The notes under the pieces: model-generated
The model's input: the letters and a program-made list of their open reading frames with translations, nothing else
The model's database searches: none
What the model was told of the DNA's origin: nothing
Part shown: in pieces, positions 60,815 through 64,000 of the stretch
How the letters are laid out: each line of letters begins with the position of its first letter
Position numbering within the stretch: the stretch's first letter is position 1
DNA from: Candidatus Thiothrix anitrata
GTDB taxonomy: Bacteria > Pseudomonadota > Gammaproteobacteria > Thiotrichales > Thiotrichaceae
DNA length: 64,000 nucleotides
Reading direction: 5' to 3'
NCBI RefSeq assembly: GCF_017901155.1
Contig: NZ_CP072800.1
Location: 709,283 to 773,282, forward strand
Position numbers and translations under genes: made by a program

Positions 60815-61525
60815 ATGACAGTATTTACCATTACCGGCGAAGTTGACCCATTCCTCCATGTTTCCATGCAAAAAGGCGACAAGATTTACTGCGAATCCGG
60901 CGCAATGGTGATGATGGAAGCCAATCTTGAGCTAAAAGGGCGTATGACCGGTGGATTAGGCAGTGCTTTAATGCGCCGCTTCACCAACGGCGAAACCTTA
61001 TTCCAACAACACATCGAAGCGGTACGTGGCGATGGCGATTGCCTGCTTTCCCCCGCGCTGCCCGGTGGCATAGAAATCATCGACGTGGGCGCACGCCAAT
61101 ATTTGCTGAATGATGGCGCATTCGTTGCCGCCACTTCTGACACCGAAATGAAAGTGCGTACCCAAAGCATCGGTAATGCCCTATTCGCACAATCCGGCGG
61201 CTTTTTCGTCATGGAAACATCGGGGACGGGGCAGGTGGTGGTATCCGGTTTTGGTGCAATGTTCTCGCTGGACGTTGAACCGGGCAAAGACCTCATCATT
61301 GATAACGCCCACGTCGTGTGCTGGGACAGTGCCTTACACTACGAAATTTCTGTCACCACCAGCAGTTCCGGCGGTGGCTTAGGCGGTATGTTTGGTAATC
61401 TGGTCAATAGCGTCACCAGCGGTGAAGGTATTGTGTTGCGCTTTAGCGGGCGTGGTAAGGTGCATATTTGTTCGCGTAACCCCGGCTCATTTGCGAAACT
61501 GGTGCAAAAGGGCATGGCGGCTTAA
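60815..61525 (+). CDS. AIM24-family protein (TIGR00266)
   Basis: This 236-residue protein starts MTVFTITGEVDPFLHVSM and has the family motifs CESGAMVMMEANLELKGRM and GEGIVLRFSGRGKVHICSRN at the end. It is a beta-helix-like fold of unknown function, found in bacteria and mitochondria. GAGAGCAGC is the ribosome site. The molybdoenzyme remnant starts directly after its stop. Confidence 0.88.
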   Translation: MTVFTITGEVDPFLHVSMQKGDKIYCESGAMVMMEANLELKGRMTGGLGSALMRRFTNGETLFQQHIEAVRGDGDCLLSPALPGGIEIIDVGARQYLLNDGAFVAATSDTEMKVRTQSIGNALFAQSGGFFVMETSGTGQVVVSGFGAMFSLDVEPGKDLIIDNAHVVCWDSALHYEISVTTSSSGGGLGGMFGNLVNSVTSGEGIVLRFSGRGKVHICSRNPGSFAKLVQKGMAA

Positions 61526-61743
61526 TCACAGCCAATTCAGTTAATTCCATTAGGTGAATTTCAGGTAAAAGCGGTGATCACTGACCGCATCCGCCCCGGC
61601 GTGGTAATGGCGCATTCCATCTGGTGGAAAAAGATGGGGCGCGATGGCAAAAACTGCAACGAAGTTGCCAGCAAGCCCTCACCGACTTGGGGGAGGCGGC
61701 GACGTTTTACGATTGCTTGGTGGAAGTTGCAGGGATCTCTTAA
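61526..61743 (+). pseudogene. C-terminal remnant of a molybdopterin oxidoreductase
   Basis: The frame from 61526 reads through LGEFQVKAVITDRIRPGVV and SIWWKKMGRDGKNCNEV, which matches the C-terminal substrate-channel domain of molybdopterin-guanine-dinucleotide oxidoreductases (DMSO reductase superfamily). A one-base loss near 61672 shifts the frame; the remainder, ALTDLGEAATFYDCLVEV, ends at TAA 61741. Only about the last 70 residues survive. The exact enzyme cannot be named. Confidence 0.7.
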
Positions 61744-61750
61744 AACAACC

Positions 61751-61789
61751 ATGAAAACCACCGTCATCGGCATCCACGGCTCGCGCCTT
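61751..61789 (+). repeat. Detached copy of the first 39 bases of rtcR
   Basis: These 39 bases, starting at an ATG, are identical to the start of rtcR at 63278-63316 except for one base (CAC against CTC). The frame diverges immediately afterwards. It is a direct repeat flanking the ATPase gene. Confidence 0.95.
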
Positions 61790-61825
61790 CCCATTGATGT
61801 TACCAGTAGTTTAATCACACACTTA

Positions 61826-61874
61826 AATGCACTCCTTGCATTAAGATGTTACACTTTAATGCAAGGAGTGCATT
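61826..61874. promoter_or_regulatory. Perfect 19-bp inverted repeat just before the ATPase gene
   Basis: AATGCACTCCTTGCATTAA (61826-61844), an 11-base loop and its exact reverse complement (61856-61874) end three bases before the ATG at 61878. The right arm contains GCAAGGAGTG, which would act as ribosome site and would be hidden in the RNA hairpin, so translation may be controlled by folding. It could also be an operator or element end. Confidence 0.7.
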
Positions 61875-61877
61875 ATC

Positions 61878-63277
61878 ATGTTCAATCGTCAAGCCGTCAC
61901 CGACATTATCCGCTGGTATAAACAACCCCAACGCAAGCCATTGGTGATCCGTGGCGCACGCCAAGTGGGAAAAACCACCGCAGTGCGTCTGGCAGGCGCA
62001 CAACTCGGCATTCCTGTCATTGAAATCAACCTCGAACGCCACGCCGAACTCGAAGCCCTGTTCCGCCGCTACCAACTCGACGAACTGCTATTCAATTTCG
62101 CCTTGATCACTGGGGAACAGATCACCCCTGACAAACCCATGATCCTATTTCTGGACGAAGCGCAAGCCACCCCCGCCGCCTACGCCTGCCTACGCTATTT
62201 CTGGGAAGACATGCCGAATCTTGCGGTCATCCTCACCGGCTCATTACTCGATCAAGTGTTGAATGACTACAAGCTACCCAGCCCGGTAGGGCGCATCGAG
62301 CCATATTTCATGGGGGCATTGCGTTTCGATGAGTTTCTGCAAGCCATCGATGCAGACAAAGAATTACGGGCGTTAGACATGCTCACCGCCAGCAATATGC
62401 ATCTGATTCCTGACAGCCTGCACGAAAAACTATTGGGATTGGTGCGTCGCTACACCCTCACGGGCGGAATGCCGCATTGCGTGCAATTGGGGCTGGATAC
62501 GGGCTTCAGCCATGCTGACATCCTCAAATACCAGAGCGCACTGCTGCAAACCTACCGCGATGATTTTGCCAAATACCGGGGTTCACAAACTGCGCTGACC
62601 TTGAACGCTTTTTTCAACGGCATTCTGGGGCAAGTTGGGCAACAGTTTTCCCACAAACAAGCTAATGAACTCGCCGCCACCAGCAGCGGCGACAACCGGC
62701 AGTTGAATACCGCGATTGAGCATTTTATTGCCGCCCGCCTGTTTTACCGCGTGCTGCACAGCCAAGCGGATGCCGTGCCGTTGGGGGCTGAAACCAAAAT
62801 CCGCATCAGCAAATTTCTGTTTATCGACATCGGCTTATTGCTGGCAGCACAAGGCATTCCAGCCCAAACCATTCTGCAAGCCCCGCTGGAAATGGCAGGA
62901 CGTGGCACACTGGCAGAACAATTTGTCGGGCAGCAATTGCTGTATGCCAAACCTGTTTACATCAACCCAGAACTGTATTACTGGCAACCACCCAAAGCCG
63001 AAGGTCAAGCCGAAGTGGATTTCCTCTACACCCACGGTAATGAAATTATTCCGGTGGAAGTGAAGGCAGGCTGCAGTGGCACGATCAAATCGCTGCAATC
63101 CTTTGTGCTCAAAAAGCAAGCCAAACGTGCGGTACGCATCAGTTCCGCCAAACCCTCGGTCGACAAGCTGCAAGCAAAATCCAATGGGCAAAGCCGTCCG
63201 TTCCAATTGTTGAATATTCCGTTTTATCTGGTAAATCGGTTGGATGCTTTACTCGGATCACAGGCAGGAAACGCGCA

Positions 63278-63281
<4 letters not shown>
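61878..63281 (+). CDS. AAA-family ATPase with C-terminal DUF4143 domain
   Basis: This 467-residue protein has Walker A RGARQVGKTT (residues 21-30) and Walker B ILFLDEAQ (about 91-98), followed by LTGSLL, the AAA_14 core. A helical winged region follows and the C-terminal DUF4143 nuclease-like domain with EVDFLYTHGNEIIPVEVKAG (about 380-400), whose Glu/Asp/Lys resemble a PD-(D/E)XK site. Such proteins are common, often scattered, and of unknown role. The gene is flanked by two copies of the rtcR start and its stop overlaps rtcR by four bases, suggesting it was inserted as a unit. Confidence 0.88.

Positions 63282-64000
<719 letters not shown>

Noticed and set aside
60609-60818. A 69-codon plus-strand frame ending with ATGA overlap on the AIM24-type gene
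   Set aside because: It has no recognisable ribosome site or domain and occupies the leader region between divergent genes. The overlap could be chance, so it is not listed as a gene.

Overview
The window looks like chromosomal DNA of a gammaproteobacterial sulfur oxidiser, most likely Thiothrix or another member of the Thiotrichales. This is inferred from gene content and protein style, because no database search was possible. The clues are several sulfur-carrier proteins (two rhodaneses, a DsrE-like protein, a TusA domain, a TauE/SafE exporter), [NiFe]-hydrogenase maturation genes, a Pil-Chp chemosensory operon, and NtrBC with two glutamine synthetases. No rRNA, tRNA or CRISPR array was seen.

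Layout. 1-1.3 kb: end of an ExbB/ExbD-like operon. 1.4-7 kb: a lipoprotein, a periplasmic rhodanese, a cyclic-nucleotide-binding protein, BolA, a LOG-family protein, a homoserine kinase fused to a TusA domain, and a cation diffusion facilitator. 7-11 kb: type III and type I glutamine synthetases. 11-15.5 kb: a membrane sulfatase-fold transferase, two tandem prolyl-4-hydroxylase-like oxygenases, and a convergent gene for a protein with a very long Pro-Thr repeat. 15.6-18.1 kb: ntrC and ntrB. 18.4-20.5 kb: a DUF4212/sodium-solute symporter pair. 20.7-24.3 kb: a HAD-like and kinase-like pair, a lipoprotein, an RlpA-like protein and a GcvR-like protein. 24.3-28.5 kb: hupE-hypABCDE. 28.5-32.4 kb: an orphan hsdM, brnTA and an intact ISL3-type insertion sequence, apparently beside a deletion. 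32.4-40.8 kb: the Pil-Chp operon on the minus strand, with chpA split by a frameshift at a run of ten A. 41-46.7 kb: hydrolase, flavin reductase, DsrE, rhodanese, M48 protease and PurT. 46.9-49.3 kb: two toxin-antitoxin-like pairs around a broken outer-membrane gene. 49.5-56.3 kb: housekeeping genes including ung, hisI, a DegQ-like protease and yicC. 56.5-58.3 kb: a PIN toxin pair and an AT-rich HEPN-like gene. 58.3-64 kb: rtcB with a sigma-54 promoter, a fructosamine kinase, an AIM24-like gene, a molybdoenzyme remnant, an AAA/DUF4143 ATPase and the start of rtcR.

Regulation. Three near-consensus sigma-54 promoters are visible, ahead of glnN, ntrB and rtcB. The first two carry NtrC-like sites, and NtrBC is encoded in the window. 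The third fits RtcR, whose gene starts at 63278. This gives a nitrogen circuit (NtrBC to GSIII and to itself) and an RNA-repair circuit (RtcR to RtcB).

Most interesting are: the two prolyl hydroxylases beside a (Pro-Thr)n protein, a possible modification system with its substrate; the ATPase gene placed between two copies of the first 39 bases of rtcR; the homoserine kinase-TusA fusion; the A10 frameshift in chpA; and the apparent IS-linked loss of a type I restriction locus.
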